A stretch of DNA of 64,000 nucleotides. Source: Macrothele yani. Lineage: Eukaryota; Arthropoda; Arachnida; Araneae; Macrothelidae. The notes beneath the pieces were generated by a model that saw only the letters and a program-made list of their open reading frames with translations, was not told the origin of the DNA and made no database searches. Below, piece after piece: positions 21,845 to 34,864 of this stretch. The stretch covers positions 70,642,971-70,706,970 of the forward strand of contig CM077022.1 of the NCBI GenBank assembly GCA_039090855.1. The letters run 5' to 3'. The first letter of the stretch is position 1, and every line of letters begins with the position of its first letter. The position numbers and the translations under genes are program-made.

Positions 21845-21915
21845 TTATGTAAGTGATGCAGGCCTCTGGTATGGGTGCTCTCTCAAACCCAAATTCCTTC
21901 TTTGTTTAACTGCAC
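21845..21915 (-). CDS. how: HOW/QKI alternative terminal exon (long, NLS-bearing isoform)
   Basis: The acceptor TGTACAG (21916-21922) is followed by GT, which completes a glycine codon with the single G left by the 24669 donor. The peptide then reads AVKQRRNLG, L, REHPYQRPASLT and stop (TAA at 21845-21847). KQRR plus REHPYQR matches the C-terminal end of long HOW/QKI isoforms (QKI-5 type). In that family this tail acts as a nuclear-localisation signal, which keeps the RNA-binding protein in the nucleus to regulate splicing and mRNA retention. Phase and family match agree. Coding length is 71 bases; the 3' UTR continues to lower coordinates. Confidence 0.88.
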
Positions 21916-24250
21916 CTGTACATAAGGAAAACATTTGATGAAGACAAAGAAAAAAATTACGACAAATCCAGACACCATAAAGCTCTGTAGTAAAATGAAA
22001 AAATCCACTTAATTACAAACATGCAATTCTTAGCTCTGAAGTCACACACAAGTTGTCAAATTTTAGTATTCCAGAAAGGAATGCCTATGTGCAAACAAAA
22101 TGCTTTCCTGTTTAAAGTACAATTATTTAGAAAGAAAATAATGTCACTTTTAAAGAATTTTTAGCAGTTACATAACACCAGCATTTTATCTCACTTATTT
22201 TGTAAGTTTGCAAACTTTGTCTACGTAATCCGATGCTAAAAACATCGGACATTTTTAAGAGTGTCCTTGCAGGACTAAGCACACTTTCCAAATTAATATG
22301 GGCAGTATATAACAACTAAATACAGGTACTTCCAAGTGGTGCACCTCACTTGAAATCATGGCAGCATTCAGCTTTTATGTGCATATGTGGGTTTTTACTT
22401 TTTCTCTGCAAGCAAACAATTCAAATCTGCTTGATTAAATTCTGGAACTAATCTAGCTCCCAGTAGTTACAGAAGTGAACTACAACCCCAATTTTTTTTT
22501 TTAATTTCATTTTTCTTTTAAAAGGGATAAGCATGTGCAGGACTGGTGTTCCAAGACAGCAAACCATTTCAAAGAGTGGTTAATATATGTGACATTATTA
22601 GTTCACTCTTGATACACAGGGCAAGTGTTAGGGATTATGAGAAATTTGCAACAAAATGGTCATATGGTTGACAACTTCATAATGCAACAACTGCATTATG
22701 CAGTTTAAGAAAAGCATGCAATCAAAGCATATAAGAAAAAAAAATGCTGTGAAATTCAAGTTCTCTGGAATGCAGCCTGTTTGATTTGTACCACAATTTA
22801 CAAGATATTTGCATGACAAAAAATATTTCAGTTACTCTTATATTAACCTACATAACCTCAAAATAGCATAATTAGTTTTAAAACCAGCTATGCTAATAAC
22901 TATAAACATTACCTTCACATGACAAAAATGCTTTTGAAGAGGAGGAGCACCAACTTCAGATTCCCCTTCAAAGAACACACCACTCAAGTGTTACTTACAA
23001 ACAAAAACATGTAGCAAATTTTATAGAGAGGATTTAATGATTACTGTTTTCAAACTGTTGCAATAAAAATACAAAATTACAGAATTAAAAATATGTAGAA
23101 GGAACTTTTAGAAAAACAAGGTTCACTATTAAAATATATTCCTATACAGCTTGGTTGCTTTATTCTTGTATGAAAAAGGAAGTGGAATGAATCAACAGTA
23201 CCTGTTACTGATAAACAGCTTTATATTTGCTTACCATTTGTTTCAACATTCACAATGGCCTACCATAAAATAGAAAGGATGACTATGTGCACACACTGAG
23301 AAAACAAAAAAACAATGAAAACATTAAATATCCAACAGAAAACAGAAAAGGAATTTTCCTAACATAAATATACGAATTTGTATATATGTACAAGTTCTTG
23401 AAATTTAAGTGACTAATAGGGATTCACAGAAGTATATTTGGCCCCCTTTCACAAATTCTTTCCAAATTATGCTTAACATACAGGTGGTTTTGGTGGACTT
23501 ATTTACAACTGGTCAAATTCAAACTAGGCAATGTCATTTACCATTTCAATGTTGAATAAATAAGCAGAAGACATGGAAATTATACTTCCAACAGAGCAAG
23601 AAAAAAATAGAGCTACCAACATTTTCTCCTCCAAATCACAAAAAAGAGAACTGAAAAACAGTATCTAAGAAAAAAACATAAAATCCTTGAGAGAAGTACA
23701 ATATCAACAGAAAGAACTATCTAAAACTCCCTTCAGGTAGAAAATGGACTAAAGGTTCTTTGATTTAAAATAAGGTTTATGTTTCATTCAGCAGTTAACT
23801 AATTTAAAACTGATATAATTGTAAAACGAGGCTCATGCAATAAAACATTCAACTGATTTGGTTTATAACCAAAAATGCTTCATAAAGTTACTTTAAAAAT
23901 GTCAAATCAGATTCCCAAACAATTACCTTAGGTAATAAACACATTTAAACACTTACATCAAAAACTTAAATATCATTGAAGTTACATTAAGAAAAATTTC
24001 TAGCTGATTTCTTATAAATATGAAAACTGTATAAATATAATGTGTATATAAAACAGCATAAGCACGAACTATTAAATACTTCAGTTTACAAAAATATATC
24101 AGACTGCATTAGAAATGCCCTTTTACAAACAGATTTTATCCATAAAAAGTTTTGAGCTGTAAAAATTCATTTCTAGACTTGAAAATCTGATAAATATGTA
24201 CAAACATGTCCCTGAGTCCACAAAACTTAAGTTACACTGTTCCAGTCTCG

Positions 24251-24302
<52 letters not shown>

Positions 24303-24668
24303 AAAAGCACAGTGCTATTGTACCTCTACCCTTAACAAGACTAAAGAACTACAGCCATGAAATTGTCCCTAAAAAAATTATGGCCATACAAAAATAACCA
24401 GCTTTGGTTCTTATGAAAAAATAGAAAAAAAAAAAGATTTCCATATAACTAAAATAAAAATGAGCAAATTTACAGAAGCAACATATCACAGAATTCAGAA
24501 AGAATGAGCAATATTTTTTAAACTATGCAACAACATTTCAACAGCAAGACTCAAGTCTTTTTTTTTTTTAGACTATTTCACACTGACTAAATTGTAGGCA
24601 CAAAATGGCAGCAAGAAAATTAATATGGAAGTTCACATTGTGTAACATCTACCGTCCAAATAACCCAC
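21916..24668 (-). other. how: Intron of the long HOW/QKI isoform (2.75 kb)
   Basis: Bounded by the donor GTGGGT (24663-24668) and the acceptor TACAG (21916-21920). For the short isoform the same DNA is 3' UTR. It holds a (CA)n microsatellite and no transposon that I recognise. Confidence 0.75.
24252..24298. repeat. (CA)n microsatellite
   Basis: An uninterrupted CA dinucleotide run of about 23 units. Confidence 0.95.
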
Positions 24669-24941
24669 CAGCTGCTGAATGATCTCCATGAGGATACTCT
24701 GCTAGAAGAGGGGATGCCAAGGCTGCATAATGCTGGTATTCACCATATGTAGCATACAATAATCCAGCCTCAGCTGGAGATATTAGAGGTGGTGGTCCAC
24801 TACCATTCAAGAGTGCTGCTGTAGTTGGAACAGGTATACGGGGAGACAGGATCAGTGGTGCCCCTAACGGAGTCCCAGCTGCACGCAAAGGGCTAGAAAT
24901 AGCCATAGGAGGTGCTGTGAGAAGTCTAGCTGCTTCTGGCT
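24649..24941 (-). CDS. how: HOW/QKI proline-rich C-terminal exon, with read-through stop (short isoform)
   Basis: It begins after the acceptor TTCTTACAG (24942-24950). The first two bases (AG) complete a lysine codon with the last base of the 42-kb exon. The peptide runs PEAARLLTAPPMAIS, then AGTPLGAPLILSPRIPVPTT, AALLNGSGPPPLISPAEAGL, then a tyrosine-rich part (YATYGEYQHYAALA) and LLAEYPHGDHSAA. This order is typical of arthropod HOW and vertebrate QKI downstream of QUA2. Without further splicing it ends GGLFGR and TAG (24649-24651). If the internal donor GCTG|GTGGGT is used (last exon base 24669), it joins the exon at 21915 in frame. The exon therefore encodes both a short and a long C-terminus. 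Confidence 0.93.
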
Positions 24942-25384
24942 CTGTAAGAAACATGTAGATGTCTGTAATTTGAATAAGACTTGTATTAAACACTTAAAAT
25001 GAACAATAAAACATCAATAACATGGCAAACAAAACTCAATATGGAAAAGTAATGAAACTGTACAATGGCATTTCTCCAAAACAAAGTAAACAAAGATTAA
25101 TTCCTATTTGTGTGCCATTCCTCATAACCACACATTATACATATATAAAGATTAATAAACCATCAGCACAAATATTAAACAAAAACTTAAAACACTGAAA
25201 ATTCCCTAACAATGCCCTACACACATTTTTGGCCTCTATTATTGCTGTACACTCTGCAGCACATTAGATTCCCCTCTTTTCTTTTTAAAAACATGAATGT
25301 TAAAATTGTTAGTTTTTAAATTTGAATTTCATTAAATATCTTCTACTACACACTTTTTGGTTGTTCATAACCACACAAATACAA

Positions 25385-25560
25385 CTACAGTTGATATCAC
25401 TGTTGGCACATAGATGCAGCACTGTACTGTTTCGTACATAGCCATACACCCCAGAAAACTTGAAAATACGGAGTCCTGGAATCGGAATCAAACGTGCACC
25501 TCCTGATTTGTGTTCAAACACACTACCTTTACACCAGATTTCTACGCTACATCTGCTTAG
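25385..25560 (-). repeat. Family-2 tRNA-like repeat, minus copy
   Basis: On the minus strand: TCTGGTGTAAAGGTAGTG, ATCAGGAGGTGCACG, TTTGATTCCGATTCCAGGAC, then CAAGTTTTCTGG. This is the tRNA-like head and start of body shared with the 55.2- and 57.4-kb copies, more diverged. It faces another copy at 25600-25745. Confidence 0.65.
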
Positions 25561-25568
25561 ATGCAGTG

Positions 25569-25598
25569 AACTTTTCATGACCTAGGTCATGAAAAGTT
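25569..25598. repeat. Perfect 30-bp palindrome
   Basis: The half-site AACTTTTCATGACCT is followed directly by its exact complement, centred between 25583 and 25584. It sits at the junction of two oppositely oriented family-2 repeats. Confidence 0.9.
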
Positions 25599-25599
25599 T

Positions 25600-25745
25600 T
25601 GCGCAAAGATAGGTTGCTGCATGTATAACAGCAGTACGCTCGAACAGAAATCTGGAGATGTAGACTTGATTCCTGTTCCTGGACAATGCAGTTGTCATGT
25701 TTTCTGAAGAATGGCTGCATAGGAAACAGTAAGAAGGGCAGCATC
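25600..25745 (+). repeat. Family-2 tRNA-like repeat, plus copy
   Basis: AGAAATCTGGAGATGTAGAC, TTGATTCCTGTTCCTGGAC, AATGCAGTTGTCATG, TTTTCTGAAG and GAAACAGTAAGAAGG follow the family-2 order. The preceding segment GCAAAGATAGGTTGCTGCAT recurs at 26688-26707. Confidence 0.6.
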
Positions 25746-28700
25746 TATATGCATATGCCTTTCGAGTGTTTGCGGGGAATTGATTATTCCCACAAATTCA
25801 ATTATTCCATTATGGGGAATTGATTATTCCATTAATTATTTAAGTTATGTGCTTCCCATTGGTTTCTATATATCGACTGATCTCTAAACAAAATGCAGCA
25901 TTATCAATAACAAATCTGTTAACAGAATTACCTATAAAAATTTGTTTCACTTTACTGAATAGGATTTTTGGCATTTCACTTTTCAAGTCGCAGAGCTGCT
26001 AACCCTTGAAGAGGTCTATCAGTAATCACCAAACACAACGAATATCTGTGACCAATATTAAATTGTTTTAAAGTTATGTGCTATATATAATTACTGCACA
26101 AACATTTTAATTTACTTACTTTAACAACAGTATTCCATGCATTACACACACTAGTGGATTGGTGGGGCAAAAGCCCTAATCTAGTGAGTAGTATATATTT
26201 TTCAAGAAAGTAACGTGGTAATAAAATGGCACCATTTTTTCATGCTTTATGTATTATGAAAATCTGTAAATATAGAAAAAAGCAGGTCCAGGTTATGTCC
26301 TGCTACTTCATGTTAAATTGCCCCAGCTGCCGTCTTGTATGCTTAGGTGTAAGGACTGTTAGGCAGAATAATGCCAGGGCTGTCAACATTGATCGCTTTA
26401 ATTAGTTATTTTCATTATGACCAATATGTATCGGTAGCTGCAGAGGAATCTGTAAAGTACAATTTTCACCAGTAAGCGATAATGAATTCGAAATGTACCA
26501 GTGAATCTATCCCTGAATTTTAAAGCAGTACGGACCATTGCCTGGAATCTCCTTTTTCTAGCCCAGTATTTATCTGTAGTTCAAGAAGGGAAATAAGGTC
26601 ATGATGACAACAGGAATTAAAATGACCATTAGTTTTCCTCATTAGCAAAATGCAAACCATGGCAGTTTCATCCAATAAATCTTTTGTGCAAAGATAGGTT
26701 GCTGCATGTATTACTGCGATCATTATGTGGGCTTTCAAAATTCCTTCACTCAATTACATTTCTAAAAACATGCCCTTGTTTGAGTGGTCTCACTTGAAAG
26801 CTACTCATAACAGAACTCTGTTTCTGTCCTCACTGTAACACAGTTTACAGTTGAATAGCAGAGGAAACACATGCAGCTGGTCTGTCATTGATAATAGCCA
26901 ATCATCTCCTTGCTCACTGGAGCCATCTCCCAAGGTCGTACAACTACCCGTTTGCCCCGCATTGCGACGACGAAGTCAGAATACTTGGCATAAGCTTTGT
27001 GATTGTGACACGTACAGCAATCAGCTCATTAAATTTAGAATTTTTTTTTATTTTTCCGATTCTTGGGATCAAGATCGCCAAAATGAGCCATTTCTCAAAC
27101 TCGTACGACATACCTGTGTCCCGCAATTTTGTGGTATACTATAGAATTATATATTAGATATACAATTAAGTTTTAAAGAAGTAGAGATCTGGTAGTCACA
27201 AAACTGTTTTTAAGCTTGTTTGGGAGAGTAAGCTTTCTCTAAAAAAATTTTTTTTTTTCTTGTAGCACACCTCTGCAGAAGAAAATGCTTAACAGTGCGT
27301 TCAATGGGAGGAGGGAGGCATATACTTAAGTCCTTATTGTTCATGTTTGGCCAAAATTCTGTGCAATTTTTCTTACTACACTAAAGATTCTCCACCTAGG
27401 TACATTGCTGCGTGAAATGGTCAGCACAGCAAGCATTATCCGGGGCAAGACTGTATATTTCTGATGACCAGAGGCATCAGTTTTGATCTCATTCTATACA
27501 ATATCCATTATGAAAAAGGAGCTTTAATCAATATTTTCAAACTGATATGCTGCCAATCCTCCATTTAACTTATTTCTTTCTTCAAAAGTCAGGAAAAAAA
27601 AAATAAGTCTGGGAAACAATGACACCGTAAATTCTACAGATGCATAAAATTTTTTTTGTTGGAGTGAAACATCAGCTACCCTTGCATGCAGTGGTGCAGG
27701 GTGACCCAAAATTTATCCAGGGCTAAATATTTTTAAACTTGCTCTCAACCTTCTGTACCATGAAATATGATTTTAGTGGATTGTGAGGTTTCCAAATGTC
27801 ACCTGCTGAAATGATACTTAATCACATAGAATGAGGTAGCCAAAAAAGAAAAGGGATGTTTGCTTTTGTTTCCACTTAACCAGGATATTTTGCTATACCA
27901 CTCCACCTTAAAAGTTCTAGACTGAGTCTCATGTTTTTGTACCAAGCAAATATTTTCAACATGGGACCAAGTATGTTGTTTCTTTTTCCTCCCTTAATAA
28001 ACTAAAAGGGTGTTCAATAAAAAAGTCCAATTTGTTTATTTTACTTACATGAGCAAAACTTGCAGCATAACTACAGAAACTAATTTCAGCCGCTTACTGG
28101 CTGACTACGCAAAAGTGACTAGCCCCAAGGGACAGTTTTACACATGTGCAGTACAGCATGCATCTGTTTATTCATTACTGTTCTCCAAAGCTTTGCTAAG
28201 GTGACTAGTTGACGAGAGTCACTTCTCTCTCACTCACCCATGCACTCTAGCCAACTGATATGGAAGGCTGTAAGGAGTTATGGCTCACACTGCATTCAGA
28301 AAATCTAGGGACTGGTCACTAACATGGGTTTTCTTTCAGAATTTTTCAAACAAAAATTGGCTTTTTTCACCCCCTCTCATTTTCATGTGGGGCTTAGCCC
28401 TGGATGCCAGTAATGACCGGATGTCACTGTCTGCACACTTTCTTCACTTTATATTGAAAACTTTCATATGTCTCTGGAAGACACTAAGATCTTTGAAATT
28501 TGAACTGAAGAAAGAAAAGTTTAACTGCATTTATTAAACTGCACTATTTGATGCAAGGATCTTGCTTAAGCACCAATAACAAGATCACAGTAATATTTCT
28601 GGTACTTCCTTTTGCTGAAATCAATATTTATTACTGATATTGTGTCTTCATAAAAGGCTTACGGTTTCACAAATATTACCTACAAATCAGAGAATCTAAA

Positions 28701-31700
28701 GAATTTTATGTGCAATATATGCATAGCAGGCACTGTTTAAGAAATACATTGACAGACGTAAATAAAAGGACACTGCTACGAAACAGTTTACATACTGGAT
28801 TTTTAATTTAGTATCTAATGCACACTGCATCTTCATTTCAAATGCAAAAGAACTACTGCAAAGCATCTTGCTCAGGTACTGTTTTTACAAGATTCTGGAA
28901 GGGACAACCAAGTGCTGAAATATTTCAAAATTAAGGGATTTTGTGCCACAAACTGCCTGACATATTGAGGGGGGGGATACAACTGCACTAAATTTTGAAG
29001 CCCTGCCCTGCTGTTGCATGTTTGACAGTCAAGTGAATCCAGTGGCATGTACAACTTTGCACTACTTTTTGGTTGAACTTCCCTAAGAAATCCACCTTTC
29101 AAGGGCACTACACTGTCCCAGCATTGACATTATCAGGTGCCAAACTACAACTTTTCCCATGGAACTTCTTTAAATTCAATACTTGGAATCTTGTGACTTA
29201 TCAGTACACTGTACTATGGAAAGTAACACAGTATTAATCATACCTTCAATTTCACTGATGTGCAAACAGTGGCATACATACAGCTCTGCATCACCAGAAT
29301 CTGTACAACCATTTGTAAATGAAAACAAAGTATTTTTCTACAGAACATTATCTTTTTGCAAAATGGTTTCAAAACAAATGCAAGTGCTAGCAATTTCACA
29401 CTTGGCATTTTTGGTACAACCCTCCCCCCACTGCAAAGTGGGGTTAACACAGTTGCTTTCCCCAAATAATCCCCCTGGCTTAATAATATGCCAACTGCAA
29501 TCATCTAAATGCCATGAACAGCAGAGAAATCATATGAACACATGCTACAAAAAACATGTGAAATCCAAAGTTTCAGAGAGACACGGAAAGGCCACTCTTA
29601 AATAATTATTCTTATATCATTGTGATTGATTCCTAATAGAAATAATTTTAATCCACAGTCATGCACTTATAAATCATGCAAAATCTGAATACCAAATAAA
29701 ACAGAACCACTTGTTTTGTAGCCACAAAATGAAAAGGCATCACAGCATGCAGCTGTAGGAGCAAGCCTGTCTCCTCCCTACAGCTCTTAATTCTCCCATT
29801 ACAATTAACTAACACTCTTAAGAACACATGTTCTTGAAGGTAGAGTGCCAACCTGTCTATCAAACAGCAAGCTACTTCAAAAACAAAGAAAGCCAATTGC
29901 ACAGAAATTTTAAGTGCGTCAACTTCTATTTGTTAACTGTTTGCAAGAATGAAAATGTGATCAGAGGGGAAATCACTTCTGTTGAATAGTTCAGTCATAA
30001 ATTGTGCACTGAATTAGCAGGAGCCAGATTTTCCAAACTTTTTTTTTTTTAATTTATTTATTTTGATCAGTAATGCTTTAAAACTTATTTATTTTATTTG
30101 ATCAGTAATGCTTTAAAACTGGTTGAAAATTTGGAAGAATCATGGGAAATCTATAATAGTAGGCAGCTCTGCAGTCATATTTAGTCAAAAATCAATGGGG
30201 TCCAACAGTAACTTCTGCTATAAATAACAAAAAATTCAATACTGTCAGGAGTGTAGATTTCTTTACCTAAGAACTTGTTTCACTGTATTTAGTCAAGGCA
30301 CATTTCTATCCATAAAGCCTATCCTATTAGCTGAAACAGCAAGAAGAGATTTAATTGCTCACTGGGCTAACATACCCACTGAACTCTTAAAAGGCAGAAT
30401 CAGTAGAAAGACAACCTCCAGCGCACTATTAGAAACATTGCTTTATATTTATAAGCTCATGTTAGAAATCTCAGAGTAAACTACAAAAGTAAATTTTGCT
30501 TAGGATCTGAAACTCATGTCATACACTGAAACAGTTCCACCTTTACAATCATTCATAAATTTCTATCGTTAAGAGAAAATTCCTTAGGTGCTTTTTTTTT
30601 GTGTGTGACGAGTAACTAACTACATCTGTTTTGGTTGCAAAATGATACTGTATTTGACACACAATTTTTTCTATTTCAGTTCATTCCTGAAATGCTGAGA
30701 ATTAATATGATGAAAGGGGGCAACCACAAATTTATGAAGCTGTCTTCAAATCCTGGCTTTAGTTTAAGCAATTACACCTTTATATACAATTTTACATACT
30801 ACTTTGCCCCTTATTTCCAAGCTAATGATAACAGCATTAAAACAGTGTAAAGCAAAAACATTTTTATACATATATTTCAAAAACAGAAATCCTACACTAA
30901 AACAAAATCTGACACACAAACACTATCAGAACATAAAATTAACTTTATAAAGACCAATCAAAGTACACATTGTTGCATTTCAATAAAAACACATTAAAGC
31001 TATCCCATGCCTGGAACGTGGAAAAGTCGCATGCAATTTATCACTTGCCCTGCATTCCTTTTACAATTTTCTAAAATGTGTGAAGACTACAAAATGTATG
31101 AAGTGTGTAGTGGCAAATATGTGCAAGGCAAAATGCATTTCATCAGTCTTAAATGTAGTTGGAAATGCAAGGATAATTCTTTGGATAATTTGTAAGCCTT
31201 GGATATTTCCACACATAATTCAACACTGGTGGTTCTAGAGATGGGCAAGAATGATGCGAAGAAACAATGCATCACATGAGGATTTTAATTCCAGCTTCTG
31301 ATGCAGAAAACCTTATCTAAGGTGCTTAGCTGATGAGCAAATCTCATTCCTGAGAAATTTATCTTAACAGATTTTTTGATTGTAGCTCAGTATAACTCAA
31401 AATATAGAAATTGACTACTTTAAATTTAGATGGGATTTATGACTGAAATTTTTAATTTCCTACTCAAATAATTCATGTAACTGTATATCAAAACTATTAC
31501 ACTAATTTCATTTTAAAGGCAGATGTGATTTTGTTCAAAATCTATAGAATACCAATATAAACTTTTCTTAAGTGGTTCTAAACTCAACACAGTAGTCACT
31601 GAACATGAAGCAAGGTTTAATGGAAACTAAGTGTTCTGACTAGGTATAATTTATACAATGCTCACTTCCACAGATTTTATTTCAAATACTGTACTACTTG

Positions 31701-31834
31701 ACAAATACTAGTCAGCTGCCATCAGCTCTTGTAATGAAGGGCCAAAGATTAAATTTCAATATTTTAAACTCTGACATTCACACAGAGCCAAATTTCACTT
31801 GAAATCATTTCCACACATACCTTGTACTTAAGAT

Positions 31835-31990
31835 GAGACACTGTTTCCTAAGATGTTACATGGACAACAGTGAACTAGAAGGAATTCAGTGTTGCAATCT
31901 GATTGCTGAAAATACTGTACTTACAAATTTCCCATGTATTTGTAAAGAATTTCTTAATTTGTGATATTTCTATTGCTCAGTTTGTTCAAA
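31835..31990 (+). repeat. Family-2 repeat fragment (body and tail)
   Basis: GTTACATGGACAACAGTGAA, CTAGAAGGAATTCAGTG and ATTTCCCATGTATTTGTAAA match the body and tail of the family. The tRNA-like head is missing. Confidence 0.55.
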
Positions 31991-32335
31991 ATGACCATTT
32001 CAAAACCCTAAAATTTGAATTTAAAGGTACTGATTCCATATCAGACTATAGCATGTTAAAAAGGTACATTGATCTGGTTAAGCATCATATCTTGACTGGA
32101 GGGGAAAAAATGGTTTCTGTGTTATTAGGGGTATTGCTATTGACTAGTACTTTAATACATATTTAAGTTAGTCTTGGCATACACTTTTTACCATTATCAT
32201 TCGACTCTCATACACACAGTATCTATTACACGATTACAGCTAAAAGACAATGATTAAGATATAGATCATAATATGTGCAACAACAGCACATCTTTGTTTA
32301 GAAAATATTGTCTAAAGTAAATGTTACTGCTCCTC

Positions 32336-34530
32336 CAGATATCTGGCTAGTTTCTTCACTACTCTGCCACTTCTGGTAACTACCAACCTGTCACTGCAAG
32401 ATTGTTTTTTATTGAAAATAGTTCCAGTTTGTTCTGGCTGTTCATGTAAATTACCTGTATGATCTGGAACAGGGTCAAGTAGAGTCAAAAGTTTCTTCCC
32501 TGTTGGGGGCAACGCTTGTGTTATTTCCAGCCCTTGTCAGTTGCTCACCTGTTTCTGGAGTGAGGTCCTTGATCATTTGTGCCTTCAGTTTCTCAGATAC
32601 ATTTCCCCTTCTGTTTGAACTATGTATGATCTAGGAGTTTTAACAGCTTCTTTTATACTGCTTTTATCCAACCCTTCTCAAATTCTAACAGTGTCATTGT
32701 GATGAAACTTGTAGGTATCTGGTTCCTCCGTCATAACAGTATTTCAGGACCAGCTGCTGCATCTTTCGAATCTTCCTGAATTTCTGTATGTCTTGAATTT
32801 CAGGAGTCAATTGGCCTTTTGTTACTGGAGTGTTGATCTTAATCTTCTACTCATTAAGAGTTGAGATGGTGAATCCTTGAGGAATATTCTGATAGTCCAA
32901 GAGACTCAGGTATACTTCACTCAATTTTAGCCTTTATCAACATCTGCTTTGCAATTCCTACTATTTCTTTTATAAAACTGTTGGATTGAGGATATAGTTA
33001 AGACTCGTTAATGTTATTTTTAATACACCACAATATGAATACTCAAGAAATGCATATAGCATATTAAATCAATTTATTTTTATGGCGTAATAAGCACAAA
33101 ATTCTAGTGATATCACCGTCATTTCAAAAATCATCTTTGTTCCTTATGTGTTCCAATTCCCTTCATTTTTATGTCTATCACTGCCTTGAAAAAGCCTCCC
33201 AGTGGAATGCAAAAGCTTAGCGAATCTTTGTGCTTATCACGCCATAAAAATAAACGGATTTAATATGCTATACGCGTTTCTTGAGTTGAGACTGTTTGTC
33301 ACATGCTTGAATTACCAAATTTTTTTTTTAAATTTAGCAAATTTTTGGCTACTATAATGTGAATCATTGTCTGTTTACACTGTTTCAGGTACTCCATAGC
33401 ATGCAAATATTTGGTGAATGCATTTCTCAAGGTTTGTTTTTCTACCTGTTTTATCTCAAAGTATAGTATCTTGAGTAACAATCTGCCATAATCAGATAAG
33501 ATTTACCATCCAAGAAGAACAAGTCACTTCCCACCATTTCTTAAGGTAGGGCTTGTATTTCACGACTGATTTAAAGGTTCTCTCGCATTTCTTTTTCTGC
33601 TGGAACATTGGCATTTTGTTATGTAGTCCTATCATTTGGTTGATTTCTGGCCAATATAAAATCTCTAGCCAATCCCTTTGCCTATTCTGTGCTTCAGTTA
33701 CCTTGATGTATAATTTCTTCATACATCCTTCGTGTCTATTGGACAATAAGATTTTTGTTCCTTTGAACAAGTCCTTTAGCTTCGTTTAGCTCCGATCTAT
33801 AAGGCTCATATTTTCTTAGTTTCATGGGTACTTTCTTTTTACTTCTCAGCCATCCTATAGCTATGGATTTCTTAAGTTGTTGGGATTCTACATCTTTTTC
33901 TGTTACTTCTTAGATATCTTTAAAGTTTTTTTTATCTGTGACTGGTAGTAAGTTCTCACACCGGCTGAGGAGATTTTTTACTTCCACCTCTAGCAAATTC
34001 ATAGCTTCATGTATTCTAATTTCTTCTGTATCCTGAATTCTATTTTTATAAGGTAGTCTTCCAAAAAAAAGCTCTAGAAAGTACCAGAAATCAGCATGTG
34101 TTTTCCAGGTTTATAAGTTATCTTGAATGGATACTTTTGAAGTCTCAATAATAGCCTTTGTAATCTTGCTGGTGCTTGAGCTAATAAATTTTTCTTAACT
34201 GCTACCAGTGGTTTGTGATCAGACTCAACCAAGAATTCTCTTCCATAGATAAAGCGGTGAAATCTTTCACATTCATAGACTACAGCCAAGAGCTCTTTCT
34301 CTATGAGCATTTTTTTTTCTGCTTCAGCAAATGCTTTTGATGCATAGACTATGGGCCAAACATCTTGCATTAAAATTGCTCTCAAGCCTTTCAATGAAAC
34401 ATCAACTTGCAATGTGGTTGGCTTATCAACATCAAAATATTTTAAGACTGGGTCTTACATTAAGTCTTTCATATGCTGCACTTAAGTTTTTTCTCAAATG
34501 AAGCAGAATTTTTCTAGCTGGGAGTACTTA
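32336..34530 (-). pseudogene. Ty3/gypsy-type LTR retrotransposon pol remnant
   Basis: On the minus strand the 34074-34412 frame reads as the RT thumb/RNase H region: VDVSLKGLRAILMQD, YASKAFAEAEK, FLVESDHKPLVAV, LQRLLLRLQKYPFKITY, KPGK. Lower coordinates give an integrase zinc-finger-like part (HEGCMKK...DWLEILYWPEIN, 33492-33770) and integrase C-terminal pieces (DTYKFHHND, RSGRVVKKLARYLEEQ near 32340-32700). Many stops and shifts; no LTRs recognised. A MITE interrupts the integrase. Confidence 0.85.
33043..33285. mobile_element. MITE with ~55-bp terminal inverted repeats
   Basis: The left end CTCAAGAAATGCATATAGCA...TTATTTTTATGGCG is mirrored at the right end, CGCCATAAAAATAA...TTTCTTGAG, with about five differences over 56 bp. 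It lies within the gypsy integrase remnant, so it is younger than that element. No clear target duplication. Confidence 0.8.
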
Positions 34531-34864
34531 TGGAATACAGCATACACTATCCTCCAAGAAGCATTCGGGTGCATGATTTACACTGTCATTAACTTGTCAT
34601 TACCAATTAAGCTACTATGACACTCCATCACCTAGGCAAGCTATTCAGCAACAAATTCCAGCTTAAAAAAAAAAAAAAAACTCGGCTACCAATGTGCAAC
34701 TCACTAGTCTCCTAAATCACTTTATATTCTAGCTCTCATTTCACAGATTACTAATAGTTTTTGGGGCCAGTTGAACTTTCTGCACATTCCTGTCCATGAA
34801 CTGAACATCTGCAGTATGGCATGGCTCTCTCTCAATTTGCAAATATATAACTACCATAAATACT

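Noticed and set aside
22910..22985. A minus-strand open stretch (FFEGESEVGAPPLQKHFCHVK) followed by a GTAATG donor, resembling a HOW/QKI cassette exon
   Set aside because: The possible acceptor is poor, the 3' phase does not fit the 21915 acceptor, and the peptide has no counterpart in the family.
26851..27157. Overlapping plus-strand frames with EVRILGISF, like a LINE thumb motif
   Set aside because: The motif is short, nothing else of a reverse transcriptase follows in order, and the frames are interrupted.
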